54,943 bases of DNA from an uncultured Chitinophagaceae bacterium. Lineage in GTDB: Bacteria > Bacteroidota > Bacteroidia > Chitinophagales > Chitinophagaceae. Shown here piece after piece: positions 34,820 to 43,558 of the stretch; positions within the stretch are counted from its first letter, which is position 1; each line of letters opens with the position of its first letter. The stretch spans positions 1-54,943 of the forward strand of contig CAITVK010000083.1 in assembly GCA_903895845.1 (NCBI GenBank). The letters run 5' to 3'. A model generated the notes under the pieces. It did not search any database, had not been told where the DNA came from, and worked only from the letters and a program-made list of their open reading frames with translations. Both the position numbers and the translations under genes were made by a program.

Positions 34820-36430
34820 TTAGTGTGCTTCTGCAGCTGCTTTTTTCATAGCATCCAACTCAGCCTGTGTTTTCTTTTTAGTTGTCAGGAACATTGTCAA
34901 CGGCAATACCAATACAAAGAAGATGGCAATCAGCCGGAATGTGTCCAGATACGCCAAATAATAAGCCTGTCGCTCAACGGTTCTTTCCAATACACTCAAT
35001 GCTTTTGATGCGGCACCAACTGCATCCCCCGTCTTGCTAAGAAACCCTTGCGTAAGCATATTCAATCTTTCCGTCAACAAAGGAGAATCTTTTGGCATAG
35101 CACTCACCAAGTTCATGCGGTGATCAGAATATCTGTTGGCTATGTAATTATTTGCTATCGCAATACCAAAAGCGCCTCCTAACTGTCGTATCATATTATT
35201 CAATCCGATTCCTGTAGCATAATCCTTCGGCTGCAATCCGGCGACTGCCTGATTGATCAAAGGCAACTGACAGAATGCTATACCAATGGCACGTACAAGT
35301 AATGGATAAAAGAAATCACCTTTACCTACATCCAAGCTTACACTCGCACTCATCATACTGTAAACAGAAAAGAGGATATAACCAATAATTATCAATGGGA
35401 TTGGCGATAAGCCCTTGCTCATACCTATGCCAATAACAGGCATTAGAAATACACAACAAAGTGTAGGTGCAAGAAGAGTAAGGCCTGTTTCGTAAGCAGT
35501 GAAGCCTAATACCCTTTGTGCTAAAACAGGAAATACAAACACAGAAGTGTAAAGCCCAAAACCTGCCACAAAAGTAAAAATGGTCGTGAAGGCCAGATTT
35601 CTGTTCTGCATTACCCGAAGGTTTACCGCTGGCTGTTTTATATTGAGTTCGTAGAGAATAAAAGCGATTAGACCAATAGCTGCAAATACAGAACAGTATC
35701 TGATAATCTCACTGCTGAACCAGTCTTCACTTTCACCACGTTCCAATACAAACTGCAAACAGCCAATACCTACCATCAGCAAGAGGATACCTGTATAATC
35801 TATCTTGATACTATCCTTTTTCTTCCCTTCATTCGGTTTCTTGTTGATGAATGTAAAAGAAAGAACTGTTGCAATGATACCGATTGGGATATTAATCATG
35901 AATATCAATGGCCAAGAGGCATGGTCTATGATGTATCCGCCCAATGTTGGTCCCAATGTTGGTCCCAACACGATACCCATCCCGAATAAACCAGAAGCTT
36001 TAGGTCTGTCCTTAGGTTCAAAAGCATCAAAGAGGATAGCTTGTGAGGTAGACAATAAGGCGCCGCCCCCAATACCTTGCACAAACCGCCAGATAATTAT
36101 TTCTATGAGCGAATGGGATTGTCCGCACATGTAAGATGCGATTGTGAAGATAATCATCGATACAATATAGTAATTCTTTCTGCCGAAATATTCAGCTAAA
36201 AAGCTTGTAAGCGGTATGATGATTACGTTTGCGATGGCATAAGAAGTTATCACCCAACTGATATCTTCTATGCTCACTCCAAGGCTTCCGCTCATGTCAT
36301 TGAGTGCCACGTTTACAATAGACGTGTCCACCAATTCCATGATCGCTGCCGTAATGGTAGTGATAACTATTATCGCCCGCGCCAACCCTGTTGGATATAC
36401 GATTGGCTGGGCTACAGAAGCTGATGACAT
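34820..36430 (-). CDS. emrB: DHA2-family (EmrB/QacA) multidrug efflux transporter
   Basis: A proton-driven major facilitator with 14 predicted membrane helices in 536 residues. Family motifs are LVDTSIVNVALNDMSGSLG (helix 1), WVITSYAIANVIIIP (helix 2), RFVQGIGGGALLSTSQAIL with the following GLFGMGIVLGPTLGPTLGGY (antiporter motif C, helix 5). It is the inner-membrane pump of a tripartite system with the HlyD and TolC proteins on either side. Regulation by the TetR gene at the head of the cluster is likely. Confidence 0.93.
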   Translation of the reverse strand: MSSASVAQPIVYPTGLARAIIVITTITAAIMELVDTSIVNVALNDMSGSLGVSIEDISWVITSYAIANVIIIPLTSFLAEYFGRKNYYIVSMIIFTIASYMCGQSHSLIEIIIWRFVQGIGGGALLSTSQAILFDAFEPKDRPKASGLFGMGIVLGPTLGPTLGGYIIDHASWPLIFMINIPIGIIATVLSFTFINKKPNEGKKKDSIKIDYTGILLLMVGIGCLQFVLERGESEDWFSSEIIRYCSVFAAIGLIAFILYELNIKQPAVNLRVMQNRNLAFTTIFTFVAGFGLYTSVFVFPVLAQRVLGFTAYETGLTLLAPTLCCVFLMPVIGIGMSKGLSPIPLIIIGYILFSVYSMMSASVSLDVGKGDFFYPLLVRAIGIAFCQLPLINQAVAGLQPKDYATGIGLNNMIRQLGGAFGIAIANNYIANRYSDHRMNLVSAMPKDSPLLTERLNMLTQGFLSKTGDAVGAASKALSVLERTVERQAYYLAYLDTFRLIAIFFVLVLPLTMFLTTKKKTQAELDAMKKAAAEAH

Positions 36431-36440
36431 AATTTATTTA

Positions 36441-36560
36441 GTTATGAATTATGAATTATGAGTTATAAGTTACGAATTGCGAGTTTAAAATAATTAGTTA
36501 CTAGGAGGACTACTTAAGTCATTCCTAAAACTTATAACTCATAATTCATAACTCATAACT
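36441..36560. repeat. Heptamer tract in inverted arrangement between hlyD and emrB
   Basis: Left arm 36441-36480 (TTATGAA, TTATGAG, TTATAAG units); right arm 36530-36560 is the reverse complement; about 50 bases lie between. The TAG stop of the hlyD gene (36559-36561) is the first unit of the right arm. Confidence 0.8.
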
Positions 36561-37599
36561 ATTTCGTTGCTACCACATACACACTTAAGCCAGCACGTAG
36601 TAATGCTTTGTATTTGGCGACTTCATTGATCCAGATTTTCACTGGTACACGTTGTGTAACTTTTACGAAGTTTCCGCTGCTGTTGTCTGGTGGTAACAAA
36701 GCGAACCTTGCTCCTGTAGCATCGCTGAGGCTTGCAACAGTTCCTGTCAGTTTCAAATCGGGATAGGCATCTACCCTCAAGTCTACTTGTTTGCCTTCTG
36801 TTAAAGAAGCAATCTGACTTTCCTTAAAGTTAGCAACTACCCAGAATGTGGTATCATTTACAATAGCAAACAATGGAGTACCTGCTTGCACAAACTGCCC
36901 TTCGCTCACATTCTTCTTACCAATTTTTCCAGCTTGCGGAGAGAATATCTTGGTATAAGTCAGCTTCAATTTAATCTGATCAATTGCCGCTTGCTTCACA
37001 GCCATTGTTGCTTCCGCCCTCTTAACGGCAGACTGCAATACGGCAATACGGCTCTGCGCAGAACCCAAATCATTGTGGGTATTGTCCAAAGATTTCACAG
37101 CTGTTTCATAAGCAAACTTGCTATCATCCAATTGTTTCTTGGTAATAGCTTCGGCTGCATACAAGCTCTTATTCCGGTTGTACTCTTCCAGGGCTTGTGC
37201 CTTCTTAACATCACTGATGTCTATGTTCCCTTTGTTAACATTCAACGAAACTTCTGCATTGTTCAGAGAAGCCTTGGCATTGATAATGTCTACCGCTGCT
37301 TGTGCATACTCGGCTTGTGCCGCTTGCAGTTGTGCCTGCAACTCTGCATCATCCAGTTCTGCAACCAGCTCACCAGCTTTCACGGTGTCATAATCATTTA
37401 CTGTAATGCTCTTCACATAACCAGATACTCGGGGAAGTACTGGTGTAATTTGTGTTTCTACTTGCGCATTGTCTGTTGTTTCGTGGGTAAAAACAAAACT
37501 GATTTGTTTGTATCCAAAGAAACCTCCAACCACTAATACCAGACCTAATATAATAGGTCTAACCAGCGAACTCTTTTTTTTGTCTTGCTCTTGTGCCAT
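36559..37599 (-). CDS. emrA: HlyD/EmrA-family periplasmic adaptor of the efflux pump
   Basis: The 346-residue membrane-fusion protein has an N-terminal anchor helix (IILGLVLVVGGFFGYKQI, residues about 13-30), a biotinyl-lipoyl-like half (TPVLPRVSGYVKSITVNDYD), a long alpha-hairpin (about residues 88-215) and the second lipoyl half (KIFSPQAGKIGKKNVSEGQF), then a beta-barrel. It links EmrB to the TolC-type duct. It follows the TetR gene by 32 bases. Confidence 0.93.
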   Translation of the reverse strand: MAQEQDKKKSSLVRPIILGLVLVVGGFFGYKQISFVFTHETTDNAQVETQITPVLPRVSGYVKSITVNDYDTVKAGELVAELDDAELQAQLQAAQAEYAQAAVDIINAKASLNNAEVSLNVNKGNIDISDVKKAQALEEYNRNKSLYAAEAITKKQLDDSKFAYETAVKSLDNTHNDLGSAQSRIAVLQSAVKRAEATMAVKQAAIDQIKLKLTYTKIFSPQAGKIGKKNVSEGQFVQAGTPLFAIVNDTTFWVVANFKESQIASLTEGKQVDLRVDAYPDLKLTGTVASLSDATGARFALLPPDNSSGNFVKVTQRVPVKIWINEVAKYKALLRAGLSVYVVATK

Positions 37600-37631
37600 G
37601 TGTTTATTGTTTTGTTATTAAAATTTAATTA

Positions 37632-38267
37632 TTACTTATGATTACTACTTTCTACTAAAAGGTGTGCGTGTATCATGCTCTTTATGTGCGTCACCAACCG
37701 TTGTTTAAACTTTTCATCCGTGTACGGTTCATTTGCTTCTGGTTGAGAGAGTAAAAGATTGCACATACTCTTAGAAACAACCACTTGTGAAATGCTACCA
37801 ATTATAGAGGTCACCGTCAATATTGGATCTACTTCCTTAAACATCTTTTTGTCGATACCCCTTTGTATGATTGCTGCGAAGTTTCTGGTATTTCTCGCTA
37901 TGGATTTATTTAAGAATGAGTGAATTACATCCCTTTTTGTGTCCATCATTTCTTTGTATAAGAATTTATGAAAGCTTGCACCAGACAATATCCTGTTCAC
38001 ATAATCTTCTATCAGTGCATCTATTTTATCTAATTCCGAAAGACTGGCATTTGATTCCAGTTCCTCTATCCTATCCTTCATGTAAGAGGCTTTCTCGTCT
38101 AATATTGCCTCTACCAGTTTCTCCTTACTACCAAAATAGTAGTTGACCATTGCCACGTTTACGCCCGCTTCGTGTGCCAGATCCCTGATACTTGTTCCTT
38201 CAAAGCCCCGATCCGCAAATAGCGCAATTGCGTGATTCATTATGTGGGCTTTCTTATCAACTGCCAT
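37632..38267 (-). CDS. TetR/AcrR-family regulator of the efflux operon
   Basis: Taken from the ATG at 38267, the product is 211 residues; the frame is open eight codons further. The N-terminal helix-turn-helix reads IMNHAIALFADRGFEGTSIR followed by DLAHEAGVNVAMVNYYFGSK. The C-terminal helices bind an unknown ligand. A perfect 14-bp inverted repeat directly upstream is its likely operator, so it probably represses its own operon with the pump genes. Confidence 0.92.
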   Translation of the reverse strand: MAVDKKAHIMNHAIALFADRGFEGTSIRDLAHEAGVNVAMVNYYFGSKEKLVEAILDEKASYMKDRIEELESNASLSELDKIDALIEDYVNRILSGASFHKFLYKEMMDTKRDVIHSFLNKSIARNTRNFAAIIQRGIDKKMFKEVDPILTVTSIIGSISQVVVSKSMCNLLLSQPEANEPYTDEKFKQRLVTHIKSMIHAHLLVESSNHK

Positions 38268-38296
38268 TGTAATTGCATTTAGAAAGTGCAAATATT

Positions 38297-38329
38297 AAAC
38301 AAACGTTTGAATAAATCAAACGTTTGTTT
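38297..38329. promoter_or_regulatory. TetR operator: perfect 14-bp inverted repeat
   Basis: AAACAAACGTTTGA (38297-38310) and its exact reverse complement (38316-38329) flank five bases. Each arm holds the ten-base palindrome CAAACGTTTG, so there are two overlapping levels of symmetry and room for two dimers. A near-consensus promoter (TTTG-N19-TAATATTTG) overlaps it on the minus strand. Confidence 0.8.
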
Positions 38330-38524
38330 AGTTTTTTCCAAAATAATAAACTCCTATGTGGCAATCAAAGGAAAACGCAATAGCTTATTATTTGTTCGCA
38401 ATACCAATTCTGAATTCTTTTTAGGGTAATTTATCTCTTTGGTAGTGGTTCTTCATTATATTTGAGTGATTCAACACCAGAGCGGTACTATTATCATCAA
38501 CAGCGTCACTAAACTTTGAAAAAT

Positions 38525-39268
38525 ATGGCAGTGCAAACAAAGAAATTTGAGATTGGTATCCATACGATATCCTACGAATACGAAGACACGACGCCCTGGA
38601 CGGAGTCGGATGAATTGCTGGAGAAAACACACCTTGCACTTGCAGAAAGAGAGGCTAGAATCAGGGAAATGATGTATGCTTCTCTCAATGAATATTCCCC
38701 GATCGACAAAGACATCCAGGAAGTAAGGACATTCTTGATGTTGATTAAAGACCTCTCGAAGGAGGCAAGGGATGAAGCCGACTTTTATGTGGAATCGTTG
38801 ATGCAGATGGACGATTATAGTAAAGATTCTTTGGGTGAAAAAGTAGAAACCGCTGTAAAAGCCTTTGAAGAATACCACAAGAAGTTGCTTTCATTGGAAC
38901 CCGGTATCAAAAAGCTGTCCGAATTCATTAATCAATACGTGGAAATGAGCGAGGACATGGCTCAATGGGAAAACCATTCCGAAATAATGAGTAACCATTA
39001 CAATAATTGGGCGACCAACAGCATTGACATCTGTTCTTTTGATAGGGAGATGGAGCGGTTTTATGCTTTTGTGAGTGTAAACAAAGATTCCAACAGTGGC
39101 ATTTATAGGTTATTGGATGGATATATCCTCGATTACAACAAACTCATGTTAGAAACTGAAGGTCAATATAGTCTTTGGGAAGAATTTGCAAAAAGAGTAG
39201 ACCTGTTGAACAAAATGGTGAAGGTAAAAGTGCCTGCCATGAATGCCGATGATTTAAACCTGAATTAG
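38525..39268 (+). CDS. Helical cytoplasmic protein of unknown function
   Basis: The 247-residue product (ATG at 38525) has no signal peptide or membrane segment. It is acidic and strongly helical, with heptad-like runs such as ELLEKTHLALAEREARIREM (about residues 24-43) and SKEARDEADFYVESLMQMDD (about 78-97), so coiled-coil packing is likely. I recognise no family. It is divergent from the TetR gene and single. Its TAG stop (39266-39268) is the first unit of a long TTAGATA heptamer run, followed by a terminator. Confidence 0.7.
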   Translation: MAVQTKKFEIGIHTISYEYEDTTPWTESDELLEKTHLALAEREARIREMMYASLNEYSPIDKDIQEVRTFLMLIKDLSKEARDEADFYVESLMQMDDYSKDSLGEKVETAVKAFEEYHKKLLSLEPGIKKLSEFINQYVEMSEDMAQWENHSEIMSNHYNNWATNSIDICSFDREMERFYAFVSVNKDSNSGIYRLLDGYILDYNKLMLETEGQYSLWEEFAKRVDLLNKMVKVKVPAMNADDLNLN

Positions 39269-39335
39269 ATGTTAGATATTAGATATTAGATGTTAGATAG
39301 TAGATATTAGATAGTAGTTATTAGATAATAGATAG
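39266..39335 (+). repeat. Heptamer tract of ten TAGATAT-like units
   Basis: Ten consecutive 7-bp units each begin with TAG, the first being the stop codon of the upstream gene. Variation is mainly at unit positions 6 and 7. There is no inverted arm here; a terminator hairpin follows directly. Confidence 0.9.
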
Positions 39336-39376
39336 ATCCCTTGGGGCTGAATGCTTCAGGGGATTTTCGTTTTTCA
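39336..39376 (+). terminator. Intrinsic terminator after the helical unknown gene
   Basis: ATCCCTTGGGGC (39336-39347) pairs with GCTTCAGGGGAT (39353-39364) with G-U pairs allowed, followed by TTTTCGTTTTT. Confidence 0.75.
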
Positions 39377-39467
39377 AGGCGACTCACCTATTACAAAACC
39401 TTCTTTTAAAGCAGTGTATTCCTTTCTGTATCATACCATTGATATTTAGGATTAAAACATTTACATC

Positions 39468-41672
39468 ATGAAACATTTACTCCCCCTTCTGTTCATTCCG
39501 TTGTTTATTTCAGCACAGCATCCTGCTTCTTCGGAGATAACCCGTTGGCAAAAGCACGCTGCCCAGTCAACAATTATCCGGGATAACTATGGCATCCCAC
39601 ATATTTATGGCAAAACCGATGCTGATGCCGTTTTTGGCTTACTCTACGCCCAATGTGAAGACGATTTTAGTCGGGTAGAGATGAATTATATAGACAAACT
39701 GGGGCGACTTGCCGAGGTAAATGGTGAGAAAGATTTATATGCCGATTTATTGACCCGTTTGATTATAGATACAACCGAGGCAAAGACCGATTATAAAAAT
39801 AGTCCGGTATGGTTACACAAGTTGATGGATGCTTTTGCAGATGGCGTAAACTACTATCTATACAAACATCCCAATACCAAGCCTGCTTTACTGCATCATT
39901 TTGAATCTTGGTATGCGTTGTTGTGGACAGATGGAAGCATTGGCGCCATCAGTACGGCAGGATTGGGCAAGAAAGACCTAAAAGATTTCTATGGGAATGA
40001 GGGGGTGGCTTCAATCAATCAAAATACTTCTTTTGATGAAACCGACATCAACACTGCCGATGAGAAGTTGACAGGGTCCAATGGTTTTGCCTTTGCGCCT
40101 TCCATCACCCAGAACGGACATGCCATCTTATATTTAAATCCGCATGTAACGCTGTATTTCCGTCCCGAAGTACACTTGGTTAGTGAGGAAGGTCTCGATG
40201 TTTATGGCGTTGTTACCTGGGGACAATTCTTTTTGTACCAAGGCTTCAACGAACATTGCGGTTGGATGCACACGTCTAGCTATGTGGATGTTTCTGATTC
40301 GTACAAAGAGAAAGTGAGCAAGCAAAATGGCAAATGGGTGTACGAATATGAACATCAGTTTAAGCCAGTTATGGAGAAAAGCATTCGAATCAGTTATAAA
40401 AAGGGTGATTTGATCAAGACAAAAACCATCACTGCATTCTTCACACATCATGGCCCTGTAATGGGCATGCAAGGAAGCGACTGGTTGAGCGTACGGTCGT
40501 ACAATCGCTCTATGATTAGCCTTGAACAGAGTTGGTTGCGCACCAAAGCCAATGATTTTGCCGCTTTCAAGAAGGTGTTGGATATGCGTGCCAATACTTC
40601 CAACAATACTTTTTATGCCGACGACAAAGGCAATATCGCCTATTGGCATGGCAACCATGTACCCATCCGCGATGCCCGCTTTGATTGGAATAAACCTGTG
40701 GATGGCACTACTGCGGCTACCGAATGGAAGGGTCTGCATCAGGTTAATGACCTCATCCACATGGAAAATCCTAGCAATGGATGGCTTCAAAACTGTAACA
40801 GCACGCCTTTTTCTGTTGCCGGGGACAATAGCCCGAAACGAGCCGATTATCCTGTGTATATGGCACCCGACGGTCAGAACTTCAGGGGCGTAAATGCGGT
40901 GAGGGTATTGCCTCGAGAAAAGAAATATACCCTCGATAAGGTAATCGCCGCAGGCTATGATACCTATCTATCTTTCTTTGAGAAGGTAGTTCCCGAATTG
41001 ATAAAAGCATACAATAGTTTACCCGATGATAGCGCCAAAACAGCTTTGTCCGAACCCATTTCTGTACTTAAAGCATGGGATTATCGATCGGGAGAACACT
41101 CTGTGGCGACTTCCTTGGGCGTTACCTGGGGCACACAACTACTTCCTTTTATCAATAATAAAGAAGAAATGGAAACGTATGATGACATTGTAACCAGAAC
41201 AGAAAAGTTTGCTGCCAACCTATCCAATGCGACCGTGATGTTGGCACAATTTAAAGAAGCCATCAACAATTTAACCACCAACTATGGCAAATGGAACGTG
41301 GAATGGGGTGAAATAAATCGCTTTCAACGGATAGATGACAACATCGAATTGCATTATGACGATGCACAACCAAGCATCCCCATGGGACTAACTTCTTCTC
41401 AATGGGGGCAGATACCTTCGTACACAAGCAAGGCATTTCCCAACACAAAAAAGAGGTATGGGGTAAACGGAAACAGCTTTATCTGCGCAGTAGAGTTCGG
41501 TAAACGGATAACAGCCAAGAGTTTGCTGGCAGGAGGGGAGAGTGGCAACCCATCCTCGCCACACTTCACCGACCAAGCCGAGATGTACACTAAAGGAAGG
41601 TTCAAAGATGTCTTATTCTACAAAGAAGATGTACTGAAACATGCCGAGAAAACCTATCATCCGGGGGAGTAA
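39468..41672 (+). CDS. Penicillin-acylase-family N-terminal-nucleophile hydrolase
   Basis: The 734-residue protein has a signal peptide (to about residue 16) and the layout of the penicillin G acylase/acyl-homoserine-lactone acylase family: alpha part with IIRDNYGIPHIYGKTDADA (about 36-54), a spacer, and the beta chain starting at the nucleophile Ser204 in TGSNGFAFAPS, preceded by Gly as required for self-cleavage. FNEHCGWMHT and NTSNNTFYADDKGNIAYWHG follow the family. Mature enzyme should be a periplasmic heterodimer that cleaves an amide; the acyl substrate is unknown. It is transcribed alone. Confidence 0.88.
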   Translation: MKHLLPLLFIPLFISAQHPASSEITRWQKHAAQSTIIRDNYGIPHIYGKTDADAVFGLLYAQCEDDFSRVEMNYIDKLGRLAEVNGEKDLYADLLTRLIIDTTEAKTDYKNSPVWLHKLMDAFADGVNYYLYKHPNTKPALLHHFESWYALLWTDGSIGAISTAGLGKKDLKDFYGNEGVASINQNTSFDETDINTADEKLTGSNGFAFAPSITQNGHAILYLNPHVTLYFRPEVHLVSEEGLDVYGVVTWGQFFLYQGFNEHCGWMHTSSYVDVSDSYKEKVSKQNGKWVYEYEHQFKPVMEKSIRISYKKGDLIKTKTITAFFTHHGPVMGMQGSDWLSVRSYNRSMISLEQSWLRTKANDFAAFKKVLDMRANTSNNTFYADDKGNIAYWHGNHVPIRDARFDWNKPVDGTTAATEWKGLHQVNDLIHMENPSNGWLQNCNSTPFSVAGDNSPKRADYPVYMAPDGQNFRGVNAVRVLPREKKYTLDKVIAAGYDTYLSFFEKVVPELIKAYNSLPDDSAKTALSEPISVLKAWDYRSGEHSVATSLGVTWGTQLLPFINNKEEMETYDDIVTRTEKFAANLSNATVMLAQFKEAINNLTTNYGKWNVEWGEINRFQRIDDNIELHYDDAQPSIPMGLTSSQWGQIPSYTSKAFPNTKKRYGVNGNSFICAVEFGKRITAKSLLAGGESGNPSSPHFTDQAEMYTKGRFKDVLFYKEDVLKHAEKTYHPGE

Positions 41673-41824
41673 GCCCCTACTTTCTTTGGTATTGTTGGCT
41701 GCTAGGATGTTGCTAAATAACTGTAAGGCTGCAATAGCCATTAGTTGAGGATTACCGTAAATGGGAATGAGTTTTTGTCCGACAAGAAGCAAATCTACAG
41801 CCGCATAACTGGTTTACTGGTCAT

Positions 41825-42117
41825 ATTGAATCGTTTTTAGCGGCCCTATGAGCCACTCATCGGGCTGAGAAAATGGTTTTCACGGCTGTATGAGCCGCTC
41901 ATTGGGCTATTTGCTGGTTCAACAAGACACTATACTGGCTTTGACAGCAGTAATTTTCGTTCATTCTGCCATATAAATGGTTGAATTATCTGTATGAGTG
42001 GCTCATCGGGCTGAATGAGTCATTCATAGAGCCATGAAAATCATTTTCACAGCCCGATGAGCCATTCATACAGCGCTAAAAATGATTTATCGGCTTAGAT
42101 TTTCGCCCCATTTTAAA
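41825..42117. repeat. Tandem array of 21-bp units with co-varying palindromes
   Basis: About 14 units in 21-bp steps (one 20) start at 41825, 41846, 41867, 41888, 41909, 41930, 41951, 41971, 41992, 42013, 42034, 42055, 42076 and 42097. Many hold a short palindrome whose two arms change together: ATGAG-CCA-CTCAT, GAAAA-TGG-TTTTC, ATGAG-CCG-CTCAT, ATGAG-TGG-CTCAT, TGAAAATCATTTTCA. A G/C-rich linker like CGGGCT separates them. The gap 41673-42421 shows no gene; outside the array I see nothing. Confidence 0.88.
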
Positions 42118-42421
42118 AAGGTTAAACAAAATGCGTTAGAAAAAGGGAGTGTTCGGGATAAGCAAAAAGGGCATTCTTCACACAAGAGGCATCACTAGGC
42201 ATTATCATCTGGAAAGGATAATACATAGTCGACAAAAAGAATAATGAAGGTGAGTTTTGGTTGGAGGGAGATGAGTACTTTCATGCCCCGTAACAGGGGT
42301 CTCAACAAAGTGACTAAAACAATGGCTTAGGCTTTCAAAAAAGTGCCATGAACTAACAACATATCAGAGTCATCTTGTACAAAAAATGGTACATTGCGTT
42401 ATAAAACATAAGCAAATTAAA

Positions 42422-43201
42422 ATGATTAATAGATTCAGGATTATAGTTATCTGCCTTATATTGACTTTCTGCTATAATTTTTCTTTTGGGCAAGACTCTA
42501 CAACAATTGACTTCTTTTCTAAGATAAAAAGCTACAATCTTTCAAAGGTTTTGATGGCTGATAGTATTTGGGGGGGAGTAGGTGATAACAATATGGAAAT
42601 GATTAAACGGGATGAGATGTTAGGATTTATTGGAGATGATTACCAAAGATTTTATATTCATTTTATTTCAATGGTTAAAGACCCAACAAACCCTTATTTA
42701 TATGTTGTCTCAGGAAAAACGAGGGTTAAGAATAACATTTGTTCTTTTAAAGGGACAATTATCATTAAGCAATCAAGGCTTTATAAGAACACAGATTGTG
42801 CAAAGTGTAAACAAGGCTTTGTTGATTGTAATGTAATATTGAATGAGGATAAAAAACAGGAAGCGTCAGGTACTATCAAAGGCAAATTAAGGTGCAATTT
42901 TTGGATTGAAAAGAAACATGGGTTTGGGTATGATGCCACTAATATGGTTTCTGATGGGTTTGCAAACAATCAATTTACAGGCACTTGGACAAGTTATAAA
43001 GCAAATGTTTCGAAGAAATGCAATTGGGGCGATTATCGTATTCCAGAATCAAAAGCCTTAGATATCGGAGTCGGGGATTTTAGTATCAATGACAAGTATT
43101 TGAAGAATGGTTGGGAGAACTATAAGCTTGCGAACAGTGATTCTGATAAACCCGAAGTAAAGAGAGCCAAAGAGAAAGAACTAGAGAAGTGGTGGAAGTA
43201 A
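42422..43201 (+). CDS. Secreted protein of unknown function
   Basis: Starting at 42422 the product is 259 residues with a signal peptide (MINRFRIIVICLILTFCYNF, cleavage near FGQ). The mature part alternates beta-like segments and ends in a charged helix. Two cysteines in CAKCKQGFVDC could form a small loop or metal site. I recognise no family. The base composition is more A/T-rich than the neighbouring acylase gene, and it lies between a 21-bp array and a decayed toxin-antitoxin locus, so recent acquisition is possible. Confidence 0.65.
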   Translation: MINRFRIIVICLILTFCYNFSFGQDSTTIDFFSKIKSYNLSKVLMADSIWGGVGDNNMEMIKRDEMLGFIGDDYQRFYIHFISMVKDPTNPYLYVVSGKTRVKNNICSFKGTIIIKQSRLYKNTDCAKCKQGFVDCNVILNEDKKQEASGTIKGKLRCNFWIEKKHGFGYDATNMVSDGFANNQFTGTWTSYKANVSKKCNWGDYRIPESKALDIGVGDFSINDKYLKNGWENYKLANSDSDKPEVKRAKEKELEKWWK

Positions 43202-43314
43202 TAAGTTGGTAAAATCTTACAGACAAGTAAGGGAAGCGCAGCCCCGATTCTAATGATGTAGCCGCACTTTTTGTTTAACAAGATTAATAAAATGTTATTG
43301 CGATTAATAACCTA

Positions 43315-43322
43315 TAACTTTG
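43315..43322 (+). promoter_or_regulatory. TAnnTTTG (-7) motif of the antitoxin gene
   Basis: TAACTTTG is a perfect -7 match ending five bases before the ATG at 43328; the transcript would be leaderless or nearly so. Confidence 0.45.
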
Positions 43323-43327
43323 TTTCT

Positions 43328-43558
43328 ATGGAAGCATTAAGACAATTGATTACACCCACAAACAGGAGGATAACCATAGCCATCCCGGAAGAATATGCCA
43401 ATAGGCAATTGGAAGTAATTGTACGTCCCCTATCGCCTGAAGAAGCTCCAACTAGAGATAATGAAAACAAATATGACTTCTCCGACTTAATAGGCAAGCT
43501 ACAATGGAAAGGTGATGCCCTGAAAGAGCAACAAAAACTAAGAGATGAATGGAAATAG
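43328..43558 (+). CDS. Antitoxin of a type II (PIN-toxin) module
   Basis: The 76-residue protein starts MEALRQLITPTNRRITIAIP and ends WKGDALKEQQKLRDEW, a layout typical of small antitoxins paired with VapC-like PIN toxins in Bacteroidota: an N-terminal DNA-binding beta part and a C-terminal helix that wraps the toxin. The toxin gene starts inside its last codons (43545, 14-bp overlap) but is cut short, so this is now an antitoxin without a working partner. A frame open upstream to 43271 lacks family support. Confidence 0.75.
   Translation: MEALRQLITPTNRRITIAIPEEYANRQLEVIVRPLSPEEAPTRDNENKYDFSDLIGKLQWKGDALKEQQKLRDEWK

Noticed and set aside
36886-37536. A 216-codon plus-strand frame over the hlyD gene
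   Set aside because: Antisense shadow of a convincing membrane-fusion protein.
40134-40790. A 218-codon frame antisense to the acylase gene
   Set aside because: It is a mirror of a well-supported gene, with no family resemblance and no start context.
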